In this document: positions 44,596 to 57,632 of the stretch, piece by piece
How the letters are laid out: the number at the start of each line of letters is the position of its first letter
How positions within the stretch are numbered: the stretch's first letter is position 1
Assembly (NCBI GenBank): GCA_009760855.2
Contig: WPIO01000007.1
Span: forward strand, 5,431,501 to 5,495,500
DNA: 64,000 nucleotides
DNA from: Cristatella mucedo
Lineage: Eukaryota > Bryozoa > Phylactolaemata > Cristatellidae
Direction: 5' to 3'
Translations under genes and position numbers: made by a program
The notes under the pieces: generated by a model
What the model was told of the DNA's origin: nothing
What the model saw: only the letters and a program-made list of their open reading frames with translations
The model's database searches: none

Positions 44596-45800
44596 TCGGT
44601 CTTTAAATCCACAAAGTCCCAAATATTAGGTGGGTGCTATGCAAGACAGTTTTGCATAGCAAACTAAAAGCTAAAGCGGCTTTCGGTACGCATTCGGGAG
44701 CCAACAGACTTCATCTCACGCAACAAGGAGAAAGTGAGAAGCATAGCCAAGTCAGCAGAGCAGTCGAGGTAGTGAGTAGCATGGAGGTAGCAGCTTAGGA
44801 CGGCTGGAAAGAGTGTACCGTAGTCGGCAGCAGGAGAGCAGTTGTCATTGCGTATGAATCGTTGAAGTAAGTTCCGCAGTCTACGACCTACAGAGCAAAA
44901 GCTTCTATAGCCAGCGGTCTGTAATCGGAGAAATGAAACAGCTAAATTATTGTCCATACAGGACGTTAGGGAACGAGGATGTTGAGACTGGTGTGACAAT
45001 TCAGCTAGGTATGAATGAGCCAAGCCGTGGCGGGCCTTGCGGGTCAGCGTTAGTACTTTACTCTGTGTCCGTTGATCAACCGGAAGCCATCGAAGCTCCT
45101 TCAGCAAAGGAGACACAGGGTCAAACCTTTAAGATTTGCAAACTACACTTGCAGCCATATCCATCACTAGCTGCAGTGGTCCAGGGACTTTTTTTTTATG
45201 TAGCCCTGCCATGATGGAACTGCAATAATATGGCCTACACATAATCAGGGAGCTTGCTAAGTTCTTTGCAAGACACCATAGTAGTAGACCTTCTCCAATC
45301 TTGGATAGGGACCGAAAGTGAGGGCAGAGCTGCGGAGCTGCGGAGCTCAGCGTTCTTAGTGAAGCCTTCAAAATTTAGGCAGTTGTCCCCGAGGATGCCT
45401 AAAGTCAGAGTATACGGGGAAGGTCGAACATTGGCGCCGCCTATAATTAAAGTCTTCTTGTCCAGCCGCTCGTGGTGTCCCGTTAGCAGCAGTTCTGTTT
45501 TGTCGTCGTTAAGCTTAAAGGAATTTGCGGACATCCACGATCGAATTCGTGCTAAGCAAGCATTCGGTTTATCGGTCACTGCAGTGGATTCTGACGGTTC
45601 AAACAGAAAACGCAGCTGAATATCGTCTTCATAAAGGCAATGGCGAATTCTATGAGCCTGAATCACTTTTCATAGCTGTTCATTATAAACATAGGACAGC
45701 TATGAAAAGTGATTCAGGAGGAGGAGCCGAGGACGGACTTCACTTGCAGGACTTCACCGGTGACTGGTGTGGTGGCACAAGTAGGTTAACTCGCTGCTTC
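44596..45800 (-). mobile_element. LINE-A copy with an internal fold-back
   Basis: The minus strand encodes [38 protein letters not shown] and KARHGLAHSYLAELSHQ, and a 3' UTR ending near 44596. It is frameshifted several times. At 45657-45718 a perfect 23-bp inverted repeat replaces the expected sequence. LINE-A resumes beyond it to about 45800 (GVPQGSVLGP-equivalent region). Confidence 0.88.
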
Positions 45801-46504
45801 GTATCTCTTGATTTGATTGCTCTAGCACGGAACTGCAGCGGGGCCAACTCAGAAAGGTCTATCGTGTTCTTTGATATCCCCTTCCCCCAAAAGCTCTTGG
45901 ACATAGCAACCAGACTCGAAGAGCGACTAGGAAGGCTTGTCGGGCGCAGCTCTGCGGTAGATTCAAGTTGCTTCACCAGAATGGATATAGTAATAATGAC
46001 AACGGGTCTTACCTAGATAACTATGTACTGTTAATTTGGAAGCATCAATCTCTTTAGTTGACCGTTTGTAATAGGGGCTTCCGGAAGGAGGGGCGCTACT
46101 TCGGTGCCGAGTGTCGGTCTCATCCTAATGGGTAAACTTTGTTGGTGGAATGGCGCAAGAGCCTTTCTACTCGGTGCTCGCTCCTTAAGCTTGCTAACTT
46201 ATGCATACGATGCTTTCGAATGATGGGAAGTTTTCTTTTTAATAGAATGCATATTATGGTTACTATGCAGTTGCTAATGAGCCGTGCCCGGTGGCGACCC
46301 TTTGCCGCGATACCTCGCTATCTGTCTGCTGAGGGAGCCGTAACACTCGATCTTGCAGAGATGAGCTCAGTCAGCATTCAGCAGCGTGCACCGAATTTAA
46401 AAATTAGATCCGTCATTCTGTTGCGTAGGCCTACCTAATCAAAATACTCCATATTCACTAAACCCACTGGTAATGATTCGATTGGAAAAGAAGGAATGGT
46501 TCAC
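45801..46504. other. Unassigned intergenic sequence
   Basis: No gene or repeat recognised. Confidence 0.45.
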
Positions 46505-46640
46505 TTGTATATAGTGCCGTAAGAGACTTAATCTCTATTCAGGCACTTCACATATGCCACGGGGCTTGAGCTAGGCCAGCAAATACATTCACCTTAACCG
46601 TGGGCGAGGCCAGAACCTTAGCCACTGGGGCAAACAGCGC
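46505..46640 (-). mobile_element. SINE-2 copy
   Basis: On the minus strand: a tRNA-like head with CAGTGGCTAAGGTTCTGGCC and GCTCAAGCCCCG (B-box-like), then GGCATATGTGAAGTGCCTGA and a LINE-B-like tail with AGTCTCTTACGGCACTATA. Homologous to 5577-5735. Confidence 0.65.
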
Positions 46641-46789
46641 GGCAGCAAGTTGAAAAGCGCTTTAATAGAAGTTCAACTCTCTTAGGGTGCTATACAATCA
46701 CATTGCTTTATCGATATTTATCAGATGTCGAATTGTAGCAACCGCCCCAAAGTCGCTTACCCGTGCTTCTAGCTACTTTAGATCAACTG

Positions 46790-47070
46790 GAGATTGTTCT
46801 TTAAATTTCATATGTACCGCTAGCCTGGAACTCACCAGCGCCTTGCTTAACAACATCGGCTGAGTTAACATGGTTTACAAAGGAGCACAACCTCGCTCGT
46901 TCCTTATGGCATTTGACAATATCCGGAAACATTTTCCATTGTTATGCTTATGCATGCTAAAACTGTGCATATTATGATAACCAATCAACTTATTACTTTT
47001 CTATGAAATGTACTATTCCCACAAATAAATATGGTTCTCTTTAGGGTTTGATACAAGTTTTATTATTATC
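46790..47070 (+). mobile_element. Old LINE-B 3' fragment
   Basis: AGCCTGGAACTCACCAGC begins the WNSLP-equivalent segment. TTATGCATGCTAAAACTGTG and a GGTTCTCTTTAGGGT tail follow, ending in a T/A-rich stretch. Heavily mutated. Confidence 0.6.
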
Positions 47071-47589
47071 TATGGCTACTTATATTGCTTATAGATATTA
47101 AGCTATTATATTATATTATATACGACAATATATAATATATCTTTATTACATAATACAATATATATTAATTATTTAAGATTTCGAAGTGAAGTTAGGAAAC
47201 TTTTATTCCGTCTCAGCTGAGTCTTCAGGTCTCCGAACGCAAATCCTTGTCAATTCTTGTTTTGAACCGAATATTGCTACGCTACGTATTCTCAGCGTTC
47301 TGAGCTACAGGCACTTGTGTGAAGCACAAGCTAATTTGGCAATAACGACAGCATTGAGATCACCGAGCTAAGCAAGCGGGCTGAGCATAATTACCGACAA
47401 CATGTAAAGCGCTGCAGAACACATTAAAGCTATTAAACCAAGCGCTGCTGCAGAGCCGTGGCTCAACCAGCTGGCAGGGATAGGGTGTGTCACTTTCAGT
47501 AGAAAATGTTGTAGCAACCGCACGCGATGGCCTTTCGCAGCTTTACAGAAGCGAATATCGTTCCGATGCCATTACGAGCGGCCGTCATT
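47071..47589. other. Unassigned sequence, A/T-rich at the start
   Basis: TATA/ATAT-rich at 47090-47180. No gene recognised. Confidence 0.45.
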
Positions 47590-48275
47590 CGACCGATACT
47601 CAACTATATCGGGCTGTATTCGTGGGTTCTGTCAAATATCCTTACACTAGACGGTGATTAAACCAAACTAATCCTCATAGGTAACCACAAATGTACTTAA
47701 AAGACAGACTAATATTCCAGTTGTACGCTCAAAAGCTTAATTCAGAAGATCACTTCCACCCACATCTATTCTTCATGTTCGATGGCTACCGAGATTAGTG
47801 AATGGTAATTCAGCGACGGTCGGAAAATGGCAGCAGCTCTTTTTTCCCCTCTAGACTAGACTCGATCGCAATACTTCTTTACTCGTGGGCCTGCGAAGAA
47901 GAAAGCAATTAAGGAAAGATTTACCGTTAGCGACGAATGCGGCGGCCACTAGGAATCGTCGTCTTGAAATCGAAGAAATTCAGCCGCATGCCGCCTCCTT
48001 TGTTAAAAAAGGTCCGACGGCTCCAGATTGATTGACAGATTCAGAGAAACGTTCCAACTCTCGACCGAAGGGGCCCATTATGGCTTGCCTCGTCTATTTC
48101 TAGCTGAACTAAGCCACCACTATCAGCCAGCTCAAACGCCGAGGTCCTCGCGGGGACAATTAATTGTCTGTGCTGCACCATGTTTTTTTAATGACCTTTG
48201 ACGGTGACTGAAACTGCTGCTCTAAGGGCGCAGGACTGTGGAGCTTGCTTCCAAATATCTTAAGTCGAAATATAT
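47590..48275 (+). mobile_element. Very old LINE-A remnant
   Basis: Scattered frames recover LINE-A order: DTQLYR-like, then LILIGN, LIQKITST, FLAELSHHYQPAQTPRS and TVELASKYL, corresponding to YADDTQLYL, LLLIGHPK, SFIQKT, YLAELLHQFQP and LWNSLP of intact copies. Many stops and indels. Confidence 0.6.
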
Positions 48276-50249
48276 GGGCCAAAAAGCCGATGGCCTAAAT
48301 TCAATTTATCAAAAAAGCAGAGCCACCCGTAGCCATCTGCAATTCGAAGGAATTCCGAAAAAAAACATTTTAAGGTCTCAAGCGGGAAACGATTTTACAT
48401 TTCATGCTATAAATGGAACTGCTTCACTTGCAATCTCCGCTAAACATCACACACCTGCACGGGGGGCATAAACGCGTATGCAGCGGCGCCCTCAAGTGAG
48501 AGCTCTCTCCACTCTAGCAGGACCTGAGTAAGTCAAGCTGCAATAGAGTCTCCGGTCCCGAAGCGTAGCTGAGGAAATGTTACAACTCGTCGCCGACTTG
48601 CAATTTCAACGTACACCTGTATTCGGCAATGTTCGCGATTCTTTACAAATCGTAGGTGGAGTTTTAGTGCGAAAGCTGTAAACTCAATTATTACGCTGAT
48701 TAAACCGTATTAATTACGCTATGGATAGAAGCGGCCAACTGCCAGCTGTGAGCAGCGAACACACAGCAAACATTTAACACGGTAACCAGGGTCTGTTTAT
48801 ATTACGTCAAATTAATACGTTTTAGAGATATGTCTTTGGCTTAGAGCTGGGATTTGTGGTATTTGATTCTGGACTTGGGGTTCAGGGTTTAGGGCCTGGT
48901 TAGATACTCTTAACCGAGAACATTTCTCTAAAACGTGTTTATGAAAGGAAATATAAATGTGAAAAGACCATGACAATCGCTGTGAAATTCACGGAGAGGA
49001 ATGGTTGGCCGAGGTCACTCGGCAGGTCGCAACTCTGGATTGAACTCACTCCCGGACACTTCGATAGGAAGACCAGCGAGGTAATTCCAAGCAAGTAAGC
49101 TACTCCTTAAATGCTCTCGCTAGGCTGCTGATCAGCTGCTAGTTGTAATGATATACAGTCGCTTCTTGCGTGCTTCCTTGGCAACAATTGCCAATGTGCA
49201 CGGTCTTACATGCAATCTGTAACAGATTCGCAAAATTCATTCTGAAATCGGCGTTTATGCGTGAAAATGCACTGGTCATGGTTTTTAGCGCGTTGTCAGC
49301 AGTAAATGTTTTCAACACGCTTACTTACGTAACGCTTTTTTATACGCGTGGGTTATTTGTGCTCGCGTCTTTTGGCAGAGAAGGAATGTATTTTCTCGAG
49401 CTAATCTCTGGAGATAGCCAGTTGTATGTTGCATTAGTTGGAAACCGGGACAGTTAGTCTTAGCGACGGTAGACCGGTCGGTGCGTTGCCGGCAGTGAAG
49501 ACTTTTCCACAGCTGTATACTTGTACGCTTGATTATTAATCAAATTTTCAAGTTTAATATCGCGTACCCGCTATTTTTCCGACACACGCTAGTAATAATA
49601 ATAAATACTTTTATGAAACTAAAATGGGGCCGCATTTCTATCTAAGATTTTTACCAAAATCTCTACAGAATGAGTTATAGCCAATAGCTAATGAAGAGCA
49701 AGGTATCATTTTCAGACAAGAACGTTAAAGCGTACGAGAAGCCGCGCCGCTGATAGTAGCCGCCCCCTAGTCGGTTAGACGCACTAGATCGGTTGCAGAT
49801 CACAAAGTCAGACACTCAAAGCACACACAGGAAGCAATGCAAGTAACAAAGCGAGTAAACTTGGGTGCTATGCAGGAGAGCATTTCTCTTGCCCTTAGAC
49901 AGGACGTGAATTATTTCGTAACGCACAAGCGTACAGAAAAAAATGATTAACTCAGACAAAGCAAAGGCTGTGTGTGAGCTTGACGGAGGTTGACCGACTC
50001 TAAGTGAATGCTGTCAAATCAGGAGATGAAGTGATGTCGGCCCGGAGTGATGTCAGTCCGGGGTGAGCACGTCCAACCTTTTGGAGTACAGTCACCCGAA
50101 GGTACTGCCTCCAAGACATTTGAAGCCAAAGGCACAGTTGCAGGGTCGCGAAGTGGCGCAGTCTCAATAACTAAAACGGAGCGCTGTATTCCATGGCATT
50201 TATCCGTCGGTCGTACGACCGCAACATCCTCTTTCCAGCTGCCAATTCT
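48276..50249. other. Unassigned intergenic sequence
   Basis: A short GGGTTCAGGGTTTAGGGCC stretch near 48879 echoes the telomere-like words. Otherwise nothing recognised. Confidence 0.45.
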
Positions 50250-50480
50250 GGTAATTATTTCTAGTCATTATACGCTGCTTCTTCTACGCTACTTATTTAG
50301 CCGACTGTACTCCTGACTCAACAATGTTTGTCCTATTCCCTTTGTTGGGTCAGGTGACGTCTATCAGGCACCGCCGTGTGCGCACCGAAATCTGTCTAAG
50401 CTTTGAGTTCGCCACAGAAAACTCTCCATGGTAACGACCACACGATCTTCGTGGTTTTCAGGAGTTCAAGGCAGAGTCGG
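50250..50480 (+). mobile_element. Old LINE-A 3' fragment
   Basis: Diverged LINE-A 3' UTR: TCCTGACTCAACAATG, GCGCACCGAAATCTGTC and GAAAACTCTCCATGG follow the family order. It lies tail-to-tail with the next, opposite copy. Confidence 0.55.
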
Positions 50481-50489
50481 ATGATGCAA

Positions 50490-50830
50490 CGTATTTCCTT
50501 CTGTAACTCCACAAAGTCACAAGACTACGTGGGTGTTACGCATAAGAGTTTTGCGAGAGTGCACTCCCAGCCTATGCGGATTTCGGTAATTATTCGGGAG
50601 CCAAAAAACTTCAGCTCACGCAAAATAGAGAAAGTGAGAAGCATAGCCGAGTCAGGAGAGCAGTCGAGGTGAGTATCATGGAAATAGCAGCTCAGAACTG
50701 CTGAAAAGGATGTGTCATAGCCGGCATACGAAGAGTGGTTGTCGTTGCGTAAGAATCGTTGAAGTGAGTTCCTCAGCCTAGGACCTGCAGAGTAAAAGCT
50801 TCTATAGCTAATGGTATACAAACGGTAGAA
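50490..50830 (-). mobile_element. LINE-A 3' fragment
   Basis: Plus-strand reading CTGTAACTCCACAAAGTCAC through CAGCCTATGCGGATTTCGG to CCTAGGACCTGCAGAG matches the family 3' UTR in reverse. The minus strand retains SAGPRLRNSLQRFLRN. Confidence 0.85.
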
Positions 50831-53344
50831 TAGAGCAGCTGGGTGGAATAATGAAAACGCAAACGTGCCACACGCATGTAGGCTTACACGCGTAGGCATG
50901 TACACGGTATAAACGCATAAGAATGCACATATACATACAGTAAATAAAGACGTACAAACATTGATAACAAAGTGCAACGTACCTTGTTGCAGTCAGAACC
51001 AATCACTCTCGCGGGAAAGGTTTCAGTTGAAGGTTTATGAGTGAGGAAAGGTTTGCTTTCTGTCTTTATAAAACATCCAACGTTATAACTGGCAGCTTTC
51101 GAAAATCTCCCTATGAATTAAGCATATGCTAAGTGGCTGTAAGGCCCTATCCCATGAATACGAATGCCGGAAGCTATGCAAATAGGAATAATCAAGTCTA
51201 GGTCCAAGAGGGCTCCTAGGCTTACAAGCTTGTTGCCTCGCTGCTGTGAACGGTAAGTGATAGGCCACTCGGGTTCGTGCCTCCACTCAGTAGAATTCAC
51301 TAAATAGACTAAATCACCGAATCACTTCATTTGCAGTGATATGCAGAATTTTTGTCTAGGCCCACTCGTTTTAATACTTGTTTTAATAACATCTTGAGGG
51401 CAAACAGACTTTGATCAGCGACTCACGTCTACGATGAGTGATCCATTTGTTTTTTGTCCTCGTCATTGTATTTTTGGCGGCCAAACTGCACCGTGGTCCT
51501 TGCTGCCTAATATGAACCCATATGCATTAAGTAGTGACACGAGCACGTGCACAGACTGCTCGCGTGCGCAATCGCACGGTACACACATGCTAATCGATGT
51601 ATGCATCCTTTTTCAAAGCTCGATCGGCTTAGGAGCTACTAGGACGCGCCCACTAGGTTTTGATCGTAGTGATTAAACATAGACATAAACGGTCTTCGAA
51701 AAATGTGAAAAGATCGTGCGATTGTCGCCTAATTTTTTTTTACTTAAGGTAACTTGGATCTGCAATAGCTTACCTGTTTAAGTTACTCTGATTTCTACAG
51801 TGTAAGTTAAGTGAAAGCTATTTGGGTGCTAGGCCCATCAACGAGACGGAAAAGTACCACAGTGGTCATCTTGTTTTGCATGACAGAGTCAGTTTTATTT
51901 ATTCCTTTTTTCGAGCCAGCTGCATAAATTACTTTATGCAAATGCTTAGTCTAAATATATCTTCAGAGAAGTAATCGCAATTACTAGAGATAGTGCGAAA
52001 TTCAGTTTCAGTATCTTGCAGTTATACCTGAATGGCTATTCTGACTGCGATGAAGATTTTTTAGGGACCGACAATCAGCCTTTGGTGTTATGGCAGAACT
52101 CTCAACACATCGCTGCAGTCAGGAATCGACGAGTTATTTGTATTCATGCTGTACTATAGCTGTCGTAAAGATCAAAGGTGTTAAAAATAAGAATTTAAAA
52201 GACTTTATCCGATCTCTTACAGCGCCAGCTGGCAGCACTTGGTGCCGACTGGCAGTTTTGACGCTCCAAATGTATCCGTTCCAGAGAGCGTTCCATCTTC
52301 CAGAAAGCTCTTCTGTTCTACGTCACTCACTTCCGGAGAAGCTTCGACTTACGAGCCGTGTGTGAGGTGCAGCTACTTTGGCCAGCGCAGGCACCACTGA
52401 CTGCAAGCGCACGTTCGCTCTCTGGATGCCAGAAGCTCGAGGGCGGCGTCGTACTGGACGGCGAAGTGACGTAGTGGCCAGGGCTTGCATGGATCATCGG
52501 CAGCCATTCCGGCGGGCGGGTGGGGCCTATCGGGGGGGGGGGGGGGCACAAGTATGGTGTGGTATGGTGGGAAGCCAAGCTCGCTCTACTGGCTCTACGT
52601 GAGCCGGCAATAGTCGCACCGCTAGAGCTCACTTGAACATGGCCTAAGCGGCATTCGGCACTGCGGCAAGTTTCGGCCTCGTATCAAGATCTGGCGGCAG
52701 ACTCTGGTCAAGGCGATTACCTAGGAAGAATTGCAGTCATCGCCTTGCACGAAGTAAAGCTGGAAGTCGGCTCAGACTAGGAGAAACAAGTTCTCTTAGT
52801 CTTAGTGAAGCTAGCTCTCATCAACGGACTGAAAGCTGCTAGCTTCGATAATGGAAGCGAGCCCGTCGCGTCCTCGATAGTGGGTGTACAAGCGAATATG
52901 CTTATTGGCCCGCATTACATCCATCCAGTGGGTGCTACGGTAAAAACGAGCGTGGAAACCTGAAACCTGAATCAAAATTGGCGAAAGGCTATGATTCTAA
53001 AGTCTACTGGCTAGCCGAAATGGCAGTTGGCCTGTTCCCATGCAAAGGAAGCACAGCTACACAAAACTCACTCGGTAGGCTCATTTGTTTGCTGCCGAAA
53101 TCTGGTCAGTATTTCTAGATGATCAGCTAGCAAACGGAAGATAGCGCCATAGGATACTTGGCATCGCTTTTGCATACTCAAGGAAAGCTCCGTGCCACTG
53201 ATTTCCGTGGACAAGAGATAACCGCTACCAAATTGTGATACGGTTTTTTGCTGGCTCGCCAATTCTCAGCCAACTTCATCGGATGCCAGGAGTTTTTTAA
53301 TTTCGCCGAGCTCAAGCTGCAAGGCGCCGAGCTCTAACTGTTAG
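50831..53344. other. Unassigned intergenic sequence
   Basis: Includes a CpG-rich patch at 52330-52640 with a run of about 14 G at 52533-52546. No gene or repeat family recognised. Confidence 0.45.
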
Positions 53345-53400
53345 AAATATTCAGAGAACTAAGTCTCCTTCTAGGCACTTTACATTTGCTGTAAAGGAAG
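53345..53400 (-). mobile_element. LINE-B 3' tail fragment
   Basis: TCAGAGAACTAAGTCTCC and TAGGCACTTTACATTTGCTG are the LINE-B tail in reverse. Confidence 0.6.
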
Positions 53401-53599
53401 AATATTAATGTGGTTAAAGCATATGAAGAAAATTCACCCCCACCCCCGCTGCACCAGTAAGTGCTCTCGCGTCTCCAGTCACAGGTCGGCCGATGGAACG
53501 AACCTGCGAGAACATCTTGTAACGCACCGAAATTTGCCCAAGCTTTGCCAGTGCTATCGATATAGGGTCCAAGACGATTAAGGTAAAAAGCTGCAATGA

Positions 53600-55960
53600 G
53601 TTGAGAGAACTTTCTAACTCTTGGGGTAATCTAGCAGATCGCTCGACTAGCTTCTTTGTTAGCAAGATAGAGAAGATTAGAGAGTACTCCTAAGGTAAAA
53701 GCATCCTCTCTGGACTTCTCTCCAAAAATATAATCCCAACAGGACTCCTCCACCAATTCATTGCACCTAACAGCTGCATTCAAGCCTGCTACAAGATAGT
53801 TACTTCGTATTAAAGTTGGTCTCCCAAGCTCCGAAGGCTGCTGGCCCTCTAAATAATATTACCTCTGTCCTACTTCTGAGATAGTTCTGCTGGTTTAAAT
53901 AACAAACATAATGAATGCGTCTTTAGCCTCAGGTTATGGTTCTACAGCTTTTTAAAAGATGGTTATTCGGCCACTAATTAAGAAAGTAGCACTAGATTAA
54001 AAGAGCTTAAGCATCCTCTCCTCCTGCGGTGATGTTCATATACAAGACAGCGGAAAGAGCGCTGCCAGACCAGCTAAGCTCTTATATTGAAACTACAAAT
54101 CTTAAAAAAGTAAGTACGATTCTGGTTCTAAAGCTAATAACTCAAAAGAGTCTGCAATGATTTGGATGTATAGAGAACTTCTCAGGAATGCAGGCTTGGG
54201 TCAAGTCTCTCAGCTTGCTTTGCTTAATCTTTCATTTTGCTAATCTTTTTTTTTACTGCAGCGTTCGGTACTATTGATCACCGAGTCCGTTTCGAGCGCC
54301 TCTCATCTCGCCTGGTCATCAATAGCGTTACACTGCAGTTATTCAGATCCTATCTCATTTTTCAAACTTCAGAGTAATGTAATGGTATTTCCGACAAAGC
54401 TCTTCAGAGGAACCACTAAAGTACGGGGTACACCACGGCTCAGTGGCTGGTTCACTTCTTTTCGCAATTTATACTTTCCCTCTTGAGGATAAAATCGCCA
54501 AGTGATATCTAGGCTTTCCCTGATGTGCAACGATGGCACACAGTTGTGCTCATGCTATACCCTACCAAATTTTCAAGACGTCAAGCTATCTAAGCTCTCT
54601 TGCTGCATGTATTACTGACATTCACACACGGATGACAGCAAAGTTTCTCTAGTTGAACGGCGATAAAAATAACTTGCTAGCTATGGGAAAACCTTGCTTG
54701 GCTCAGAAATAGGAAATACAGAGCTCAGCATGGACTGCACCAGTATACCTCCTCTTGCATCTGTACGAAATCTAGCTGTCCTGTTCCAGAGTGATCTTTC
54801 AATAGACGACCGCCTCTGCTCCTCAGCCTACTCTGCCCACTTTCAACTGCGTATATTGTGAAGGTTCGGGCCTGCTTTGACGGTAATAATAATAATAATA
54901 ATAATGTACTTGATAAAGCGCCCCCAGAGAACTTAATCTCTTTTTAGGCGCTTTACATTTGCTGCAAAGGTAAATGCAATTAAATGGTAAGTAAAATCAT
55001 GCTTGAAAAACAAACAAGATGAATAACATGGTTTGGGGTGACATGCACAGGGTCAGCATGCAAATGTGGTTAGTGGCAGCATGCACAGTGTCAGCACGCA
55101 TAAGCACGTGATGGACGAATCATAGCGACCCACTAAATGCTGTCCTAAATAGGTGTGTTTTTAAAATCCTTTTAAATGTGGTCAGGTCAGGGGAAGTTCT
55201 GACGCAGGTCGGGAGGGAGTTCCAGGCTTTGGGAACAGACGGTACGCCATACAGGGACACTAAATACTATTCACAAGTTGGTTCATGTACTTATGCCACT
55301 CCATCTCGACTTGTGTAACTCACTCTTTCAGGTCTGCTGGCCTGCGCTATCAAGCACTAGCAGTTGGTGCAAAACTCTGCTGCCAGACTGGTATGTCGTG
55401 AGGGCCGCAGTTGCCGCATTCCGCCACTTCTCGGCGACCAGCACTGAATCGCAATCAAGCAACATATTTTCTTCAAGGCTTTGTCAGTCAAGCTTCGGCA
55501 CCTTCATTCTTTGGTTCATGCCTACCTATCAGACGACTAATTCCCAACCAGGCTAGGCCGAGTATCATCCGCGTTTCTTATTCATATCGCATCGCTATGC
55601 CTCGAACCAGCCTAAAATCCTACCGAGGCCGTTAGTTTTGTTCGTATGGTTCGTAAAGCGTGGAACTCACTCCCGAATGACGTCAAGACACACCCTGACC
55701 TGACTACATTTAAAAAGAAGTTAAGGGATGCAAATATTCCTAACAGTATTTTCCGGGTCGTTATGATGTGTTCTTTGCCTGCTTAGTGTGGTGGTAACAC
55801 TTTGCTTGTTATAATTGACCATTTAATGCATGTCAGCACTGTACGTACATGTTCTCTTTAACCGTTGGGTCATGCTTACTTTAAAGCATATGTAAAATAG
55901 CTATACAAAGATTAGGTTCACCGGGAGCACTATACAACTATGTTAATATAATTGTCATAA
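53600..55960 (+). mobile_element. LINE-B copy split by a nested LINE-B insertion
   Basis: The left part, 53600-54885, holds pre-RT and RT segments (SFVSKIEKI-like, then AAFGTIDHRVRFERLS-like and VRNLAVLFQSDLSIDD). The right part, 55238-55960, continues with HKLVHVLMPLHLDLCNSLFQ, KAWNSLPNDVKTHPDLTTF and a diverged tail. Many stops. The two halves flank an opposite-strand 352-bp LINE-B fragment. Confidence 0.85.
54886..55237 (-). mobile_element. LINE-B 3' fragment nested in another LINE-B
   Basis: Reads (AAT)n, GTACTTGATAAAGCGCCCCC through GAGTTCCAGGCTTTGGGAAC in the plus direction. GACGGTA occurs at both borders (54879-54885 and 55238-55244), a probable 7-bp target duplication. Confidence 0.88.
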
Positions 55961-55989
55961 CCTTTCGCCGCTAACTGGAAATGGTTACA

Positions 55990-56971
55990 GACAAGTAATG
56001 TAATGTAATGTATCTCCGTCTGTAACTCCACAAAGTCATAAAGACTATGTGGGTGTTACGCAGGAGAGTTTTGTATAGCCCACTCACAGCCTAAGCGGCT
56101 TTCGGTACGCATTTGGTTGCCAACAGACTTCGTCTCACGCAACAAAAAGAAAGTGGGAAGCATAGAAAAGTCAGGAGAGCAGTTGAGGTAGTGAGTAGCA
56201 TAGAAGTAGCAGCTCAGGACCGCTGAAAAAGATGTGCCACAGTCGGCAGTTGGAGAGTAGTTGTCGTTGCGTAAGAATTGTGGAAGCTAGTTCCACAGTC
56301 TAGGACCTGCAGAGCTAAAGCTTCTGTCGCCAACTGTCTTTAAGCGGAGGAATGGAACAGCTAATTTATTGTCCACACAGGACCTCAGGGCACGAACAGG
56401 CTGAAACTGATGTAGCAGTTCAGCTAGGTACGAAGGAGCGAAGCCGTGGCGGGCCTTGTGGGTCAACGTAAGAACTTTGCTCTGTATCCTTTGCTCAACC
56501 GGCAACCATCCTAGCTCTTTCAGCAAAGGAGACTCGTGCTCAAACCGCTGGGACTTGAAGACCAGCCTTGCAGCCATATTCACAGTCCGCTGTAGTGGCA
56601 TAATAGCTTTCTTTGGCAGCCCAGCCAAAAGGGAATTACAATAATCAAGCCGAGACAGAACTAAAGAGCTAGTTAAATTTTTTGCAAGCCACTGTGGGAG
56701 ACAGCTCCTAATCTTGGATAGGGATCGGGTGTGATGGCTAGCTATAGAGGTAGTCTTCTGAATGAAGCTTTTGAAATTGAGGCAGTTGTCGAACACGACA
56801 CCTATATTACAAGCACATGGTGATGGTCGCACAATAGCATCACCTATTAGAACAGCAAAGCCTTTTAATCCAGCCACACGCTTAGGGTGTCCTATGAGAA
56901 GCAGTTCAGTTTTATCATCATTTAATTTCAGGGTGTTTTCCGACATCCAGGATCGAATGTCGGCAAGGCAA
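55990..56971 (-). mobile_element. LINE-A copy, 5'-truncated, with one long intact frame
   Basis: Minus frame 56946-56287 (219 codons, no breaks) encodes [58 protein letters not shown] and SSAGPRLWN. It is nearly identical to the copy at 6148-7870. The 3' UTR and a (TTACA)n-type tail at 55995-56015 follow. It is a young insertion. Confidence 0.93.
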
Positions 56972-57632
56972 GTGACATGATCAGAATGATCTCACTGGGC
57001 CTTGTCGTAGAGTCTTGACCAGCAGTTGAGTCCATGGTCGGCCATGGCTCTTATACTCATTCACCCATCCATCCATCCTCCTCACCGGCCTCAGTGGCTG
57101 GAGCAGTAATGCTAGGCAGCTGGCCAGCAGCGGAAGCCAGGAAGACTTCGAAATATGAGCAGAAAAAAGTGACATTAGCCGACCCATGGGTTTGCTCGCC
57201 GTTGAATCATAATTACAAGCCGGGTAAGATGATGAGGTAATCGGTTCTAGGATGGACGCAAACGCTCGTTTTCTAAGATGCCGGCTGAGCAGGGTCAAAG
57301 CGGTACGAGAGAGAGCCGGCGACAGCGAGGAGCCTACCTCAAATCGGCTGTCGCCGCTGTTAAATTATGGGGCCCAATTGTGAGACGCCTTGCAGAGCCA
57401 TTTAGCAGTAGGATTGCGGATTGCCAAGTCAGGAACTAACCAGAATTTTCAACTTTGAGAATAATCTCTCGTGCATCTTTGGAAGACGGTAGACTATAAC
57501 GGCAGTTTTTGCCATCCTTTGGCACTCTTTTCGCTATTTAATCAGGCTTCCGGGATTTTGACATAGGGACAGCTCAAAATTCTTGCTTACATTTACTCAA
57601 ATACGTACGAGTGGATCTGCACTGGCCCTGAT
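56972..57632. other. Unassigned intergenic sequence
   Basis: No gene or repeat recognised. CCATCCATCCATCC simple repeat near 57062-57078. Confidence 0.45.
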
